Notes: generated by a model not told the origin, from the sequence alone. Shown: positions 6,181 through 14,051, counted from the first letter of the stretch. The stretch is 63,525 nucleotides of DNA from Clostridiales bacterium DTU053 (GCA_001512765.1 LFSO01000019.1:154878-218402), one strand, 5' to 3'. A program made the numbers and translations.

Positions 6181-8304
6181 TTACTCTTCTATAATCATTC
6201 CGTAGTAGCGGGCATACCAGTAAGGCAGCAGGAATACGGTGCCGTCCTCTGCTCTGAGACCGTCGCCCCTGTCAGCAAGGAAGGGGTTGTTGTCATACTT
6301 GTTCATCGGCTTTTCGTCATAGGGCAAAGGCTCTTTGAGCTGCCTTACGCCGCCGAACAGTTCCTGACCGCTGTCCCAGACGATTTCGGGACGGACGCTG
6401 TTGACAACCTTATGGTGGATAAGGTCAAGGGGCAATTCCTCAAGGCTTCTGACCGCGTTTTCAAGGTCGCAGTGCTCGCCTGTGAGGGCGCCGTACATAA
6501 TGTTCCACAGCGGTGAGCGCTCAATGCGCTGGTCGTTCCAATGGTGCTTAAAGCCCATGAGGAAGTACTGCCTGATGGTGGGATCCTGCTCGTATCTGAG
6601 AAGGGATGTCATTGAAAGGAAGCCCAGATTGTCGTCGATGTGGGAGGTATGTGCGTCGAAAATCTTGTATTGAACGCAGTTGAGAGCGTAGTTCTGCGTT
6701 CTGATGAGCTTTTCGTATTCCTTCTGATACTTCTCGTCGCCTGTCATGTGATAGACGATTTTGAGGAAAGCGAGCAGTTCAAGGGAGTTGATTCCCCTCT
6801 CCCAGAACCATTTCTCGTCGTTGTTAAGCTCATGGGGACCCCAATGCGCCCATGTGGTAGGCAGACCGTCAACATCGCAGAGGGTGTATTCATGGCTGAG
6901 AATATGGTCCATAATATTTGAAAGGGCAAGGGCGATTTCCTTCTTCTCCTTCTCATCGGCGCAGAGGTCGTAGTAGAGGGAGAGACCGAAGAAGTGACCC
7001 GTCATCTCGTCGCTGGATGTTTCGCCCTTCCACTCAAGCGGACCGAACTCGTCCTCGGTAAGATGCCATTCCTTGTCGCCGTCACCGAAGCCGGGCTCGC
7101 CGGGGCGTCTGTAGGCTCTCGCGGTAAAGCCCTCGATGCCCGTAATGCTCATGAGCTTGAGCATGGCTCTCATGCCCTTCCTTGCGGATTCAAGGGCTTT
7201 CTTGTCCTTTGTGGCGCCGTAGCGGAGTGCCTGAGACGCAACATAGCAGCCGGTCCAGAGACCGTCGTTGTCGGTAATCTGCGGTGCGCCTGACTCTATA
7301 TTGCCCTTTTCGGTAAGCTGGCGGTTGGTGGTGTAGCCCTCACGGTTGTGGTATTTTTCAACGGTGTACTGATAGTACTCGGCCTTTTCGGAAAGGGACA
7401 TCAGCTTAAACTCGATGATGGCAAGACCCTTTTCTGTGCCTATGCACAGGGTGTCGCTGTCGGAGCTTACCGCAATTGCCGTTACCTTAAAGTCGGGCAG
7501 CCAGCGGTTATAGCCGAGGAAGCTCTCCTTTGTGCCGTCGATTATATAAAGTCCGATTTCCGTACCGATGTATGCGGCTCCGTTTTTGCCGATGGCTATT
7601 GTGGTAACGCTTGCCCTGGGCAGAGCCTTAACGGTGTCGGGAGTGAGCCATCTGTTTCTGCCGTCAAAGATAAGAGCGCCGTTCTTGGTGCCTATCCAGA
7701 CATGATTCCATGTGTCCGCTGCGATAGCCGTAAGCTCGTTAGTGGGGATTTTGGAGGTTTGGGTTATGAGCGTTGCCCAGCGGGGGCGCTTTCCGTGAAT
7801 TATCTGCAGTCCAAAAGAGCCTGCTGCGAAGACGAAGTCCTCGTTAAATGCGGCAAGACCTTTGCAGTCGGGGGTTTCGGTCTCGTGATAGGGGTACAAT
7901 GTGCCGCGCTCGTAGTTTGTATAGAGATACCTGTCGGTAATGAACCAGTCAATGCCGTTATAGTCGGTGGCGCCGGCGATTATATTGCCTTCAAGCTCTG
8001 TGGTGCTGACGATTTTGGAGTCCTTAACTTTTACGAGCTTGTTTTCTGTGCCTACATAAAGGGCGCCTTCTTTATCGACATGAAGCATTGAGATATTGCC
8101 GTTTCCTGCTTTGACATCGAACTTTGCAAACTTCTTGCCGTCAAACTTTGCAAGACCCTTGTCGGTGCCTACCCAAAGAACACCCTTGCCGTCAAACGCG
8201 GCAGCGGTGATTGCATCAGAGGGCAAGCCCTGGGCCGCAGTGTAAAAATTCCTTATTTTCTGTCTTGTTTTCTTTACCTTTAATGAATAACCCTGCACCT
8301 TCAT
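6181..8304 (-). CDS. Cytoplasmic beta-propeller / (alpha/alpha)-barrel fusion, putative glycosidase
   Basis: A 707-residue two-part protein. Residues about 20-300 hold repeats of the two-component-regulator propeller type: WVGTDKGLAKFDGKKF, IGTKNGALIFDGRN, IGTEIGLYIIDG and IGTEKGLAIIE. Residues about 330-700 are helical with (alpha/alpha)-toroid features: DNDGLWTGCYVASQALRYGATKD, SSDEMTGHFFGLSLYYD and NSLELLAFLKIVYHMTGDEKY. These resemble GH88/GH105/GH127-type barrels, but I cannot place it in a numbered family. It has no signal peptide, membrane segment, kinase or DNA-binding domain, which is unusual because such propellers are normally sensor ectodomains. It is the fourth gene of the amino-sugar operon, flanked by hairpins. 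Acidic candidates are in DNDG and SSDEM. The function is inferred from shape and context only. Confidence 0.65.
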   Translation of the reverse strand: MKVQGYSLKVKKTRQKIRNFYTAAQGLPSDAITAAAFDGKGVLWVGTDKGLAKFDGKKFAKFDVKAGNGNISMLHVDKEGALYVGTENKLVKVKDSKIVSTTELEGNIIAGATDYNGIDWFITDRYLYTNYERGTLYPYHETETPDCKGLAAFNEDFVFAAGSFGLQIIHGKRPRWATLITQTSKIPTNELTAIAADTWNHVWIGTKNGALIFDGRNRWLTPDTVKALPRASVTTIAIGKNGAAYIGTEIGLYIIDGTKESFLGYNRWLPDFKVTAIAVSSDSDTLCIGTEKGLAIIEFKLMSLSEKAEYYQYTVEKYHNREGYTTNRQLTEKGNIESGAPQITDNDGLWTGCYVASQALRYGATKDKKALESARKGMRAMLKLMSITGIEGFTARAYRRPGEPGFGDGDKEWHLTEDEFGPLEWKGETSSDEMTGHFFGLSLYYDLCADEKEKKEIALALSNIMDHILSHEYTLCDVDGLPTTWAHWGPHELNNDEKWFWERGINSLELLAFLKIVYHMTGDEKYQKEYEKLIRTQNYALNCVQYKIFDAHTSHIDDNLGFLSMTSLLRYEQDPTIRQYFLMGFKHHWNDQRIERSPLWNIMYGALTGEHCDLENAVRSLEELPLDLIHHKVVNSVRPEIVWDSGQELFGGVRQLKEPLPYDEKPMNKYDNNPFLADRGDGLRAEDGTVFLLPYWYARYYGMIIEE

Positions 8305-8337
8305 TCTCCTTTATAGTTTTATCTGTTTTAGCAATAT

Positions 8338-8378
8338 AACGCCGTAAAGACTGCCATATTAACAATCTTTACAGCGTT
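8338..8378 (-). repeat. Intercistronic hairpin between GH4 and propeller genes
   Basis: Arms 8338-8350 (AACGCCGTAAAGA) and 8366-8378 (TCTTTACAGCGTT) pair over 13 positions. The single A/C mismatch on the plus strand becomes G-U on the minus transcript. The loop is 15 bases. It lies between the GH4 stop and the propeller start. Confidence 0.65.
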
Positions 8379-8386
8379 TTAAAAGT

Positions 8387-9667
8387 TTACTTTTTAAACT
8401 GGGGAAGATAAGCGGCGTGAGCCTCTTTCATTTCCTCATAGCAGGCCTTTGCCTTTTCAAAGTCGCCGACAAGAGGATGGAGCATAAGAGCGTTGAGAGC
8501 CGCGTCGTCATCGCCGTCCATGCCTGCCTTTACGGCCAGACGCTCGTATGCCTTGACGATTCTCATAAGACCGATGATGTGCTCGTTCTCGAGTCTTTCG
8601 AGCTTTACGGGCTTTGCGCCGTCCTTGCCGATAGCGGCCGCGATTTCAACCACATCGTCGTCCTCCATAAAGTGGAGGGTGCCGTTGTTCTTTATATTGA
8701 CCACATGAATGTCGTTTGTGTCGTTAGCGATTGAGTCGATAAGAGAAACCGCCGCAAGGGAATACTTGTGTCCGCCCCTTAAATCAAGGAGAGCGGGCTT
8801 TTCTTTAAGGTCGGGGTCGGCGTACATTTTCAGAAGCTCTTCCTCAATCTCCATGCAAACCTCCGCTCTGCTCTGCTCGGAGTCTTTAAGATACTCGAGC
8901 TTTGCGGCGCGGTTGTAGTAATACTGGAGATAGGAAGAAGGAATGCCCCTTGCTGCCTTGAGGCAGGAAATGTCAAAACCGTCGTCGTGGATATTTGCCA
9001 TAACCTCGGGGGCAAAGCCCTCGTCAAAGAGCCTGTCTATGTATTCCTTGCCGTCCTTTTTGACGGAGGTAATCCAGCTTAAATGGTTAAGTCCGAGATA
9101 TGTTACATCCGCGTCCTGACCCACAGCTTTTTTGACATCGTCAATCATGTTGATGGGTACATTGCAAAGACCCATGCTCTTAATGTCGGTGTGGTTCTGT
9201 AAAAACTCAGAGATAATACCCGAAGGATTGGTAAAGTTAATGAGCCATGCGTCGGGGCAGAGCTCTTTTACCTTGTCGGCAATCTCCTTCATTACGGGGA
9301 TGGTTCTGAGAGCCTTGAAGAAACCGCCGATGCCCGTAGTCTCCTGACCGATAAGGTCGTATTTGAGCGGGATGGTTTCGTCAAGATGGCGCGCGGGGAG
9401 CTTGCCTACTCTAATCTGAGTTACGACAAAGTCCGCGCCCTTTAAGGCGGTGTCAAGACTGTCGGTCTTTATAACCTCGCAGTCGATACCTGCGTTTCGG
9501 AGCATCCTTATGCAAAGGTCTCCGACGATATTGAGCTTGCGCTCGTCAATGTCCATGAGTCTGAGGCTCTTTAAGCCGAGCCTGTCCTTAGCCTTTATAA
9601 AACCGTCAACAAGCTCGGGACAATATGTACTGCCTGAGCCGATTACGGCTACGACTATTTCTTTCAC
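8387..9667 (-). CDS. GH4 family phospho-glycosidase (6-phospho-beta-glucosidase-like)
   Basis: A 426-residue GH4 enzyme. These enzymes hydrolyse phosphorylated disaccharides by a redox-elimination mechanism needing NAD+ and Mn2+. The Rossmann loop is VIGSGSTY (8-15). NFTNPSG (144-150), C168 in GLCNVP and H195 in GLNHLSW are the metal site. The sequence is closest in feel to CelF/LicH/ChbF 6-phospho-beta-glucosidases. The start is GTG at 9667 after AAGGAAGGAT. Its upstream neighbour encodes a GlcNAc kinase, which could make the 6-phosphate that GH4 enzymes require in the absence of a PTS. ChbF of E. coli, also GH4, acts on chitobiose phosphate; that activity is plausible here but unproven. Confidence 0.9.
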   Translation of the reverse strand: MKEIVVAVIGSGSTYCPELVDGFIKAKDRLGLKSLRLMDIDERKLNIVGDLCIRMLRNAGIDCEVIKTDSLDTALKGADFVVTQIRVGKLPARHLDETIPLKYDLIGQETTGIGGFFKALRTIPVMKEIADKVKELCPDAWLINFTNPSGIISEFLQNHTDIKSMGLCNVPINMIDDVKKAVGQDADVTYLGLNHLSWITSVKKDGKEYIDRLFDEGFAPEVMANIHDDGFDISCLKAARGIPSSYLQYYYNRAAKLEYLKDSEQSRAEVCMEIEEELLKMYADPDLKEKPALLDLRGGHKYSLAAVSLIDSIANDTNDIHVVNIKNNGTLHFMEDDDVVEIAAAIGKDGAKPVKLERLENEHIIGLMRIVKAYERLAVKAGMDGDDDAALNALMLHPLVGDFEKAKACYEEMKEAHAAYLPQFKK

Positions 9668-9692
9668 AGCTATCCTTCCTTTCTATCGGGGG

Positions 9693-10631
9693 CTATTTAT
9701 CCTCAAGCATCCAGTTAATGCATCCCATTACAGGCGGACCCGTAAGCTTTATGAAGTTGAGTTTCTTTAAGCTCTTTGCCCTTGCCTTTTCCATAAGGCG
9801 CTCTATATAGATGTCGGCGGGCAGCTTTGTATGTATGGAGCCAGAAAGGACAACATCCACAACCTCATCGTCAAACTGCTGGAGCTTGGTGTGGGCCGCG
9901 ATGAAATCCGCTCCCCTGTCAGCCATTTCTTCAATGGACTCGAGAACTACCTCGTCGCCGGCGTTAGCGGCGTCAAAGAATATATCGATAAGTCCTCTTG
10001 TATATTCCTCTTGCTTAAGCCCCATCAAAAGAGCGATGGTTGCAAGGAACTCGTCCCTTTCGGGCTTTACGCCGAATTTCTCGGTAAAGAGCTTTGTTAT
10101 AAGGGACTTGTGGCGGGCAAGGCAGATTTCGTCATAGACAAGTCTGAAGGCTCTGATTGCAATCCAGCTGCCGTTGCCGGCGTCGCCTGAAAGGTCGCCG
10201 AAGCCGCCGATTTGCAGCATGTTGCCTCTGCTGTCTATGGAGTTGCAGCAGGTGCCCGTGCCGCAGTTGTAGCCGATGGCCGCCTTTTTGTCGGTGCCTG
10301 CCTTGGTTACTATAAAGCCGTCATTGTAGATTGAAAAGCGGGAATAGCCCCTCTCCTCCAGCTCGTCAACCATAGCGTCGTGCTGGTAAGGGTGGTCGAT
10401 GCCCGCAAGACCCATAAGGGTATGCTCAATATCCTTGTACTCAAGACCGTTCTCTTTAAGAAGGTTTGTGATTCCCTCGTGGATGATGTCGGCAGCCTCG
10501 GAGAATGAGCCCTCCAGATTTTCGTGGTTGCTGCCGCCTGTGAAAACGCTTGAGATAAGGTTCTTATTCTCGTCAAAAAGCGCGTACTGTGTTTTTGTTC
10601 CGCCTCCGTCAATGCCGATATAGTATTTCAT
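9693..10631 (-). CDS. BadF/BcrA-type N-acetylglucosamine kinase
   Basis: A 312-residue ASKHA-fold kinase of the BadF/BadG/BcrA ATPase family that includes GlcNAc kinases. The phosphate-1 loop GIDGGGTKT is at residues 6-14, the catalytic Asp is D104 in IYNDGF, and the second ATP loop GYNCGTGT follows at 120-127. Likely reaction: ATP plus GlcNAc (or a GlcNAc-ended sugar) to the 6-phosphate, in the cytoplasm. The start is ATG at 10631 with GGGGG five bases upstream; the earlier in-frame ATG at 10643 overlaps that ribosome site. It lies between GH109-like and GH4 genes, with 15 and 25 bases between them. It probably feeds both NagA and GH4. Confidence 0.85.
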   Translation of the reverse strand: MKYYIGIDGGGTKTQYALFDENKNLISSVFTGGSNHENLEGSFSEAADIIHEGITNLLKENGLEYKDIEHTLMGLAGIDHPYQHDAMVDELEERGYSRFSIYNDGFIVTKAGTDKKAAIGYNCGTGTCCNSIDSRGNMLQIGGFGDLSGDAGNGSWIAIRAFRLVYDEICLARHKSLITKLFTEKFGVKPERDEFLATIALLMGLKQEEYTRGLIDIFFDAANAGDEVVLESIEEMADRGADFIAAHTKLQQFDDEVVDVVLSGSIHTKLPADIYIERLMEKARAKSLKKLNFIKLTGPPVMGCINWMLEDK

Positions 10632-10646
10632 TTTTACCCCCATGCT

Positions 10647-11933
10647 TTATCTGTCTTTTAATATTTCTTCGTCAATGTTCATATCCTCGTCGGTGAAGAA
10701 TTCGTCGCAGACTTCTTCAAGGCAGAATATGCCTCTGCGGTAGGGCTCTCTGTCAATCCATCTGCCGTTTGTGAAATCCGGAACGGGAACGGGCATGCCG
10801 CCCATGGCAACCGACTGCTCGGAGAGATATGTGATAGCCATCCATGATGCCGTATCGTAAACATCAATGGGAGGTTTGAGATTGTGCATCGCGCTCTCAA
10901 TGAACGCAGCCATTATTAGATAATCCATGCCGCCGTGACCGTATTTCGCGGCGTTCTTCGCGTGAATCCTCCAAAGAGGATGGGCAAACTCGTGCATATA
11001 AGGGTCAAAGTCCTCCCACTTGTGGAAGGGGCTTCTGCCCTCGATGTAAATCTGGTTGCCGTCTTCCATCCAGATGCCCTTTGTGCCTTGGACTCTCGCG
11101 TTTCTGGAATAGGGTCTGGGCAGGGTGCAGTCGTGAATGAGAGTAATATTCTCGCCGCCTGCGCATTTAATTATTGTGGTTGTGACATCGCCCTGGTTGA
11201 AGGGGTAGTTTGCTATGTCGTATCCCTCGCCCTTTTCTCTTTTAAGGAACTCGTTAAGTCCCCTTGCCTTTGTGGACATGGAAACAAGGCTTAAGAATCT
11301 GTTGCCTCTGTTGATTCCTATGAGCTTTGCGATGGGGCCAAGCTGATGAGTGGGATAAAGCTCGCCGTTTCTGTGCATGAAGTTAAAGAGCCTGCCGTGG
11401 CGGATTTCTCTGCCGTAGCCGATTTCGTCTCTCAAATCATGCTGATAGCCGCCTGTAAGGTATACGATTTCGCCGAAAAGACCGAGCTTGACCATATTGA
11501 AAACTGCCATCTCAGCCTGTCCGTAGCAGCAATTTTCAAGCAGCATGCAGAACTTGCCCGTTTCCTCGGAGGCTCTGACCATCTGCCAGCACTCCTCCTC
11601 GGAGGCGGCGCCGCCGACCTCAAGGCCGACATGGAATCCAGCGCGCATCGCGTCAACTGCGATTCTGGCGTGGGTAATCCATGTGGTGCAGATAAGTACC
11701 GCGTCAAGCTGCTCCTTTTCGAACATCTCTTTATAGTCAAGATAGCCTTTTACCTCATAGCCCGAATAATGGGGCGAGTTTTTAACTATCTCAATGCCGT
11801 CGTTCATTCTGTCCTCATACACATCGCAAACGGCGGGACAGACAACGCCTTTAAATCTCATCATGAGCCTGAGCATTGATGAGCCTCTGCCGCTAATGCC
11901 CACGGCTCCGATTCGAACTGTTTTTTCTGACAT
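10647..11933 (-). CDS. GH109-like Gfo/Idh/MocA oxidoreductase-glycosidase
   Basis: A 428-residue protein with an N-terminal Rossmann domain (AVGISGRGSSML) and Gfo/Idh/MocA C-terminal domain. Several stretches match the GH109 alpha-N-acetylgalactosaminidase pattern: NCCYGQAEMAVFNMV, LTGGYQHDLRDE, NGELYPTHQLGPIAKLIGIN and YGHGGMDYL, the last holding the conserved His region. GH109 enzymes use tightly bound NAD+ in a redox-assisted hydrolysis. Unlike characterised GH109 enzymes it has no Tat or Sec signal, so it acts inside the cell. The start is ATG at 11933 after GGGGGATG; an upstream TTG at 11948 lies in the ribosome site. It is the first gene of the operon behind the promoter near 12000. A simple sugar dehydrogenase role remains possible. 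Confidence 0.75.
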   Translation of the reverse strand: MSEKTVRIGAVGISGRGSSMLRLMMRFKGVVCPAVCDVYEDRMNDGIEIVKNSPHYSGYEVKGYLDYKEMFEKEQLDAVLICTTWITHARIAVDAMRAGFHVGLEVGGAASEEECWQMVRASEETGKFCMLLENCCYGQAEMAVFNMVKLGLFGEIVYLTGGYQHDLRDEIGYGREIRHGRLFNFMHRNGELYPTHQLGPIAKLIGINRGNRFLSLVSMSTKARGLNEFLKREKGEGYDIANYPFNQGDVTTTIIKCAGGENITLIHDCTLPRPYSRNARVQGTKGIWMEDGNQIYIEGRSPFHKWEDFDPYMHEFAHPLWRIHAKNAAKYGHGGMDYLIMAAFIESAMHNLKPPIDVYDTASWMAITYLSEQSVAMGGMPVPVPDFTNGRWIDREPYRRGIFCLEEVCDEFFTDEDMNIDEEILKDR

Positions 11934-11957
11934 CCCAGCATCCCCCAAGTAAATTTT

Positions 11958-11974
11958 CCATAATACTATTTTGG
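11958..11974. promoter_or_regulatory. Near-perfect 17-bp palindrome, likely operator
   Basis: CCATAATA-C-TATTTTGG: the two eight-base arms match at seven of eight positions. It lies between the putative -10 of the GH109-led operon and its ribosome site, a position where a bound repressor would block elongation. Confidence 0.5.
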
Positions 11975-11998
11975 AATTATTTTAATCATTTGGACTTG

Positions 11999-12027
11999 AT
12001 TATATCATAGGATATACCAAATTTCCA
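11999..12027 (-). promoter_or_regulatory. Putative promoter of the amino-sugar operon
   Basis: On the minus strand TATAAT (12004-11999) with a 17-base spacer from TGGAAA (12027-12022). The -10 is perfect, but the -35 matches only four of six bases, suggesting activator help or weak basal use. Confidence 0.5.
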
Positions 12028-12037
12028 TAGTTTATGG
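12025..12037. promoter_or_regulatory. Palindrome CCATA-GTT-TATGG
   Basis: Five-base perfect arms with a CCATA half-site like that at 11958. It overlaps the -35 of the amino-sugar operon and may be a second site for the same regulator. Confidence 0.4.
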
Positions 12038-12084
12038 GCTTTTTATGATTTAAAATCTTAAACGGTTTAAGGCAGACGGGCTCA

Positions 12085-12113
12085 TTGACAAAATTTACAT
12101 TAGGGTTTATATT
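12085..12113 (+). promoter_or_regulatory. Sigma-A promoter of nagA
   Basis: TTGACA (12085-12090), a 17-base spacer and TATATT (12108-12113). It is followed by a leader of about 55 bases before the nagA ribosome site. Confidence 0.85.
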
Positions 12114-12128
12114 CTTCTTAAAGTTTGC

Positions 12129-12162
12129 TCTGCGGTTTCTGTTTTGGAAAATTTTCCGCAGA
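12129..12162 (+). promoter_or_regulatory. Leader hairpin just before the nagA ribosome site
   Basis: TCTGCGG (12129-12135) pairs with CCGCAGA (12156-12162); the latter touches the GAAGGAGG ribosome site at 12161. An overlapping perfect palindrome GGAAAATTTTCC lies at 12146-12157 and could form an alternative structure. Confidence 0.45.
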
Positions 12163-12175
12163 AGGAGGCGTCTTT

Positions 12176-13351
12176 ATGAGCACAACTGTTTACAAGAACG
12201 CGAACATTGTTTTATATGACAGAATAAGAAAAGGCAATCTGATTGTCAAAGACGGCAAGATAGCTGAGATAGTCGACCGCTTTGACATTAAAGACGCTGA
12301 AACGGTGGATGTAAAGGGTCTTTATCTCGCTCCCGGCTTTGTTGACATACATGTCCACGGCGGCGGCGGATATTCCGCCATGAGCGGCAACCCCGAGGAT
12401 ATAAAGAATATGTGCAAAGCCCATGCTGTAAGGGGCACCACCTCCATACTCCCGACCACTCTTGCGGCTCCCATGCCCAAAATCGTGGCCGCCGTTGAGG
12501 CTATTAAAAAAGCGGCTGAGGATTATACCTTTTCAAACATATTGGGCGCGCATCTTGAGGGGCCTTATCTCTCCCTTGAAATGAAGGGCGCTCAGAGTCC
12601 CGAAAATATAATCAATCCCGTTGATGTCAGCCCCACCGAGCTGCTTGATTTGTGGAAGGGCATCAGAATGGTTGGCGCGGCTCCCGAAATACCCGGAGGC
12701 ATGGAGCTGGGCAAAGAAATCTCCAAGAGGGGCATTGTGGCGTCGGTTGCACATTCCAACGCAACCTATGAAATTGTCGACAAGGCTCTTGACTACGGCT
12801 ATTCGGATATTACCCATATTTACTCCGCCTGCTCGTCGGTAATCAAGGTAAACCTTTTCAGAGTCGCGGGCGTTGTTGAGGCGGGTCTCTCCCTTGACGG
12901 CTACACCACCCAGTTCATAGCCGACTTAAGACACTTGCCCGTAGGGCTCATTAAGCTCATCTACAAGGCAAAGGGTCCCGACAGGGCTTACGCCATTACC
13001 GACGGTCTTGAGTTCTCCGCCTCGGATATGAAAGAGGGAGAAATCTATACTCAGGAGAATGATTTGGCGGTTGTGTACGAGGACGGAGTTATGAAGCTGG
13101 CGGACCGCTCAAGCCTTGCCGGCAGCGTCGCTACATGCGCTGACCTTGTAAGGAATATGTATAAGAAATGCGACATCAGCCTTGTTGACTCGGTAAAGAT
13201 GGCATCCACCACTCCCGCAAGGGTCGTGGGCTTCGGTCACAGAAAGGGTCTTATCAAGGCAAACTACGACGCGGACCTTGTAATCTTTGACGACGATGTA
13301 AACATTAAGGCAGTTGTAACAAACGGCAATATAATCGTAAACAAAATCTAA
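12176..13351 (+). CDS. nagA: N-acetylglucosamine-6-phosphate deacetylase, divergent
   Basis: A 391-residue amidohydrolase-fold deacetylase that converts GlcNAc-6-phosphate to glucosamine-6-phosphate plus acetate. The metal motif HVHGGGG holds H59/H61, HLEGPYLS holds the acidic ligand, VAHSNAT and HIYSACS supply two further His residues, and ITDGLE the catalytic Asp. HIYSACS replaces the usual HLFNAMS, so the substrate pocket is divergent and another N-acetyl-hexosamine phosphate is possible. The start is ATG at 12176 with GAAGGAGG seven bases upstream. It is transcribed divergently from the GH109/kinase/GH4 operon and is followed by an SGNH esterase gene 18 bases downstream. No nagB is in the window. 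Confidence 0.88.
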   Translation: MSTTVYKNANIVLYDRIRKGNLIVKDGKIAEIVDRFDIKDAETVDVKGLYLAPGFVDIHVHGGGGYSAMSGNPEDIKNMCKAHAVRGTTSILPTTLAAPMPKIVAAVEAIKKAAEDYTFSNILGAHLEGPYLSLEMKGAQSPENIINPVDVSPTELLDLWKGIRMVGAAPEIPGGMELGKEISKRGIVASVAHSNATYEIVDKALDYGYSDITHIYSACSSVIKVNLFRVAGVVEAGLSLDGYTTQFIADLRHLPVGLIKLIYKAKGPDRAYAITDGLEFSASDMKEGEIYTQENDLAVVYEDGVMKLADRSSLAGSVATCADLVRNMYKKCDISLVDSVKMASTTPARVVGFGHRKGLIKANYDADLVIFDDDVNIKAVVTNGNIIVNKI

Positions 13352-13369
13352 TAAGTCAGGAATGGTTAG

Positions 13370-14008
13370 ATGAAACAATATTTTAAAGAATCGGCAGTAG
13401 TACTTTTTCAGGGCGACAGCATAACAGACTGCGGCAGAGACAGAAACGACATTACAAGTCTGGGAAACGGCTATCCGCAGATTGTGGCAAACATTTACCG
13501 CACCATGTTTCCCAAGAGAAACATAACCTTTATTAATAAGGGCATTTCGGGCAACAGAGTAAGAGATTTGCTCGCAAGATACGATGAGGATTTCCTCGCA
13601 ATAAAGCCAGATTTTATCTCCATACTCATCGGCATCAACGATGTATGGAGGGCATTTGACAGGAACGACCCCTGCCCGCTTGAGAGATTTGAGCAGGAGT
13701 ATGATTTGCTGCTTACTAAAATCAGGACCGACATGCCCGACACAAAGATTATGGTTATCTCTCCATTTGTCCTTCACTCCCTGCCCGACAGGGAGACCTG
13801 GCATCCCGACCTTGACCCGAAAATCGAGGTTTGCGAAAAGCTGGCTGCAAAGCATAACTGCATTTATCTGCCCATGCAGTCAATATTTAACAAGGCTGTA
13901 AAGCGTGACTACACTCCCAAGGAGCTTGCAGAGGACGGCGTTCACCCGACCCATTTCGGTCATGCGTACATCGCGGCGGAGTATTTAAAGAAGCTGAGAA
14001 TTCTGTAA
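13370..14008 (+). CDS. SGNH/GDSL hydrolase (probable sugar O-acetylesterase)
   Basis: A 212-residue cytoplasmic SGNH hydrolase. Block I is FQGDSITDCG with nucleophile S17, block III is the Asn in LIGINDVW, and block V is DGVHPTHFGH with catalytic Asp and His. The family removes acyl groups, commonly O-acetyl from sugars. Co-transcription with nagA (18-base gap, AGGAATGG ribosome site) suggests it trims O-acetyl groups from imported amino sugars such as mucin or sialic-acid-type glycans; that is an inference. A strong terminator follows. Confidence 0.85.
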   Translation: MKQYFKESAVVLFQGDSITDCGRDRNDITSLGNGYPQIVANIYRTMFPKRNITFINKGISGNRVRDLLARYDEDFLAIKPDFISILIGINDVWRAFDRNDPCPLERFEQEYDLLLTKIRTDMPDTKIMVISPFVLHSLPDRETWHPDLDPKIEVCEKLAAKHNCIYLPMQSIFNKAVKRDYTPKELAEDGVHPTHFGHAYIAAEYLKKLRIL

Positions 14009-14022
14009 TTAAACATAAAAGA

Positions 14023-14051
14023 GCCCCGACTCAAAGTCGGGGCATTTTTTT
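14023..14051. terminator. Bidirectional intrinsic terminator
   Basis: GCCCCGACT-CAA-AGTCGGGGC followed by ATTTTTTT on plus and TCTTTTAT on minus. It separates the convergent SGNH and GH127 genes. Confidence 0.9.

Noticed and set aside
7348-8091. 247-residue open frame on the plus strand inside the propeller gene
   Set aside because: It is antisense to a clear repeat protein, has no ribosome site and no recognisable motif; the high GC third position of the real gene keeps the shadow frame open.
13109-13855. 248-residue frame antisense to the end of nagA and start of the SGNH gene
   Set aside because: It crosses two well-supported genes and lacks any signal of its own.
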